A DNA stretch of 14,608 bases from an uncultured Eubacteriales bacterium. GTDB taxonomy: Bacteria > Bacillota > Clostridia > Oscillospirales > Oscillospiraceae. The position numbers were made by a program, and so were the translations under genes. The stretch spans positions 1 to 14,608 of the forward strand of contig CABRZL010000047.1 in assembly GCA_902475435.1 (NCBI GenBank). The letters are read 5' to 3'. Below, piece after piece: positions 13,530 through 14,608 of this stretch (its first letter is position 1; every line of letters begins with the position of its first letter). The notes below the pieces were generated by a model, which had not been told where the DNA came from, did no database searches, and worked only from the letters and a program-made list of their open reading frames with translations.

Positions 13530-13823
13530 ATGCAGAGTTATGAATTTTACATAAAGCCAATGCCGGGCGAATGTGTCGAGGCTACTGTTCCACTGCCACA
13601 GCCGCAAGGCTCCGTCATCTCCGGCCAGGTGATGGACGATCACGGTCCAGTGGAGGGCGCTCTCGTACTGATGATAGAACAGGAAAGCGGACACCTTTTG
13701 CTCTATACCGTCACAGATGCCCAAGGGCGTTTCTGGTTTGGCCCCCTCTCCGGCGAAACGCTGTATTTGCTTCGCATTCAAAAACTGGACGGTCAGACTC
13801 GATCTGTTGAATTGACAAAATAA
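13530..13823 (+). CDS. Small carboxypeptidase-regulatory-like domain protein
   Basis: The 97-residue product has no signal peptide or membrane segment. Residues about 28-85 (SGQVMDDHGPVEGALVLMI, TVTDAQGRFWFGPLSGETLY) follow the pattern of the carboxypeptidase-regulatory-like or transthyretin-like beta-sandwich, usually an accessory domain of larger secreted proteins. Here it stands alone. The ATG at 13530 has a strong AAAAGGAGG 7 nt upstream. It is divergent from proS and ends in a bidirectional terminator. No strong promoter is visible; TAGAAT at 13493 or 13503 is a weak -10 candidate. Function unknown. Confidence 0.7.
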   Translation: MQSYEFYIKPMPGECVEATVPLPQPQGSVISGQVMDDHGPVEGALVLMIEQESGHLLLYTVTDAQGRFWFGPLSGETLYLLRIQKLDGQTRSVELTK

Positions 13824-13853
13824 CAAATAAATTTCTCTGCTTACAGGCTATAA

Positions 13854-13879
13854 AAAAGCCCAGCACAGGCTGGGCTTTT
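13854..13879. terminator. Bidirectional intrinsic terminator between convergent genes
   Basis: AGCCCAGC and GCTGGGCT form a perfect eight-pair stem with loop ACAG, extended by A-T pairs. On the plus strand it is followed by TTTTCT; on the minus strand the six-A stretch 13852-13857 supplies a U run. It sits between the stop of the small plus-strand gene and the stop of the PotD-like gene on the other strand and serves both. Confidence 0.92.
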
Positions 13880-13897
13880 CTGTATCCATGCATACCG

Positions 13898-14608
13898 TTA
13901 TGCTCCGGCAGAACGCCCTCGACGGGCCTTTTTCTTCTTTTTCTGCAACGTCATAATGATTAACACTGCAATTACAACAATAACAACCGCTACAGCCGCA
14001 ATGATCAGTGTTGTATTACCGGAATCGCCGGTTTTAACCTCCAGCCACAGAGAGTCCATCAACTGATTTGTCTCTGCCGGCAAGTACAAAAAGTTTTCAG
14101 CGCGAGACAATGTCTCTTCCGATGGATAGGCAATCTCGCTTTCTGCAACCTCTGGATCCATATATTCCTTAGCCGCAGATTCCGGTGCGGAATAGCCCAA
14201 ATATTCCAGATTCTCTCCGCAGATTTCCGGATTGAGCAGGAAATTGATGTATGCTTCCGCCTCAGTCTTGTGCTCTGCAGACGTCGGAATCATAAAACAG
14301 TCAATATACAAATTGAACGTTTCTTCGGGAAAATAAAATCCCAGGTCTTCATTTTCGTCCAACATCCAAAGATAATCACCTGCGTAATAAGGTGCAATCC
14401 ATGCCTCTTCCCGGATCATTTTGTCAAAAATTTGATCCATCACATATTGCTGCACCAGCGGTTTCTGTTCCTTCAGATAGTCAGCAGCAGCCCGAAGTTC
14501 CTCCTCATCTGTTGTGTTAAGAGAATATCCCAAGGACGCTTCAGCAATGGCAAACGCATCCCGGTTATTATCAAACATAAGGATTTTACCGGAATATTTT
14601 TCATTCCA
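13898..14608 (-). CDS. potD: PotD-like spermidine/putrescine-binding protein with C-terminal membrane anchor (partial, N-terminus beyond right edge)
   Basis: Substrate-binding component of a polyamine ABC importer. The frame stays open to the window edge, reading WNEKYSGKIL before the first internal Met, so the true start lies outside; 236 residues are visible. LMFDNNRDAFAIAEASLGYS, DKMIREEAWIAPYYAGDYLW and AEAYINFLLNPEICGENLEY are typical PotD segments. After the normal end near LWLEVKTGD, the protein has about 24 hydrophobic residues and then a Lys/Arg-rich tail (KKKKKARRGR), an extra anchor not seen in classical PotD. The transporter assignment is by family resemblance; potABC is not in the window. 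Confidence 0.85.
   Translation of the reverse strand, partial: WNEKYSGKILMFDNNRDAFAIAEASLGYSLNTTDEEELRAAADYLKEQKPLVQQYVMDQIFDKMIREEAWIAPYYAGDYLWMLDENEDLGFYFPEETFNLYIDCFMIPTSAEHKTEAEAYINFLLNPEICGENLEYLGYSAPESAAKEYMDPEVAESEIAYPSEETLSRAENFLYLPAETNQLMDSLWLEVKTGDSGNTTLIIAAVAVVIVVIAVLIIMTLQKKKKKARRGRSAGA

Noticed and set aside
1..14608. Mobile element, CRISPR array, tRNA/rRNA, defence or biosynthetic system
   Set aside because: I looked for repeats, cloverleaf-like segments and unfamiliar gene clusters on both strands and found none. Apart from control regions the window is ordinary housekeeping DNA.

Overview
The window is the S10-spc ribosomal protein supercluster of a Gram-positive bacterium, with a small housekeeping segment upstream of it. 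Nearly everything is on the minus strand, so biological order runs from right to left. The gene order (rpsJ to adk with secY embedded), the zinc-type S14, the Cys4 zinc-type adenylate kinase, strong GGAGG ribosome binding sites and the short archaeal-type prolyl-tRNA synthetase all point to class Clostridia. Oscillospirales-like organisms are my best guess, but that is an inference from protein character and not the result of a search.

Right end (13386-14608): a truncated PotD-like polyamine-binding protein gene (minus) with an unusual C-terminal membrane anchor, a bidirectional terminator, and one small plus-strand gene for a single-domain carboxypeptidase-regulatory-like protein. That gene is divergent from proS.

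proS unit (11437-13385): prolyl-tRNA synthetase followed 11 nt later by a YcxB-like two-helix membrane protein. A sigma-A promoter lies upstream, and a long hairpin after the second gene is the likely end of the unit.

S10-spc operon (1-11396): a near-consensus promoter (TTGACA, 17 nt, TATTAT) has its -35 box inside the palindrome that also looks like the upstream terminator. It is followed by a leader of about 255 nt that can fold into nested stems and contains an attenuator-like hairpin with a U run. Then come rpsJ, rplC, rplD, rplW, rplB, rpsS, rplV, rpsC, rplP, rpmC, rpsQ, rplN, rplX, rplE, rpsN(Z), rpsH, rplF, rplR, rpsE, rpmD, rplO, secY and adk (cut by the left edge). Spacing is mostly 0-20 nt with several stop/start overlaps. 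Only two spacers are near 100 nt (rpsJ-rplC and rpsN-rpsH), and both carry clear hairpins, making them the best internal candidates for regulatory RNA.

The genes act together: the r-proteins build both ribosomal subunits, SecY forms the export channel that ribosomes dock on, Adk balances adenine nucleotides, and ProS supplies Pro-tRNA. I see no mobile element, CRISPR array, tRNA, rRNA or defence system. The coding content is conventional. The interesting parts are the non-coding control regions and a few lineage-specific protein tails (S3, L3, L24, PotD).
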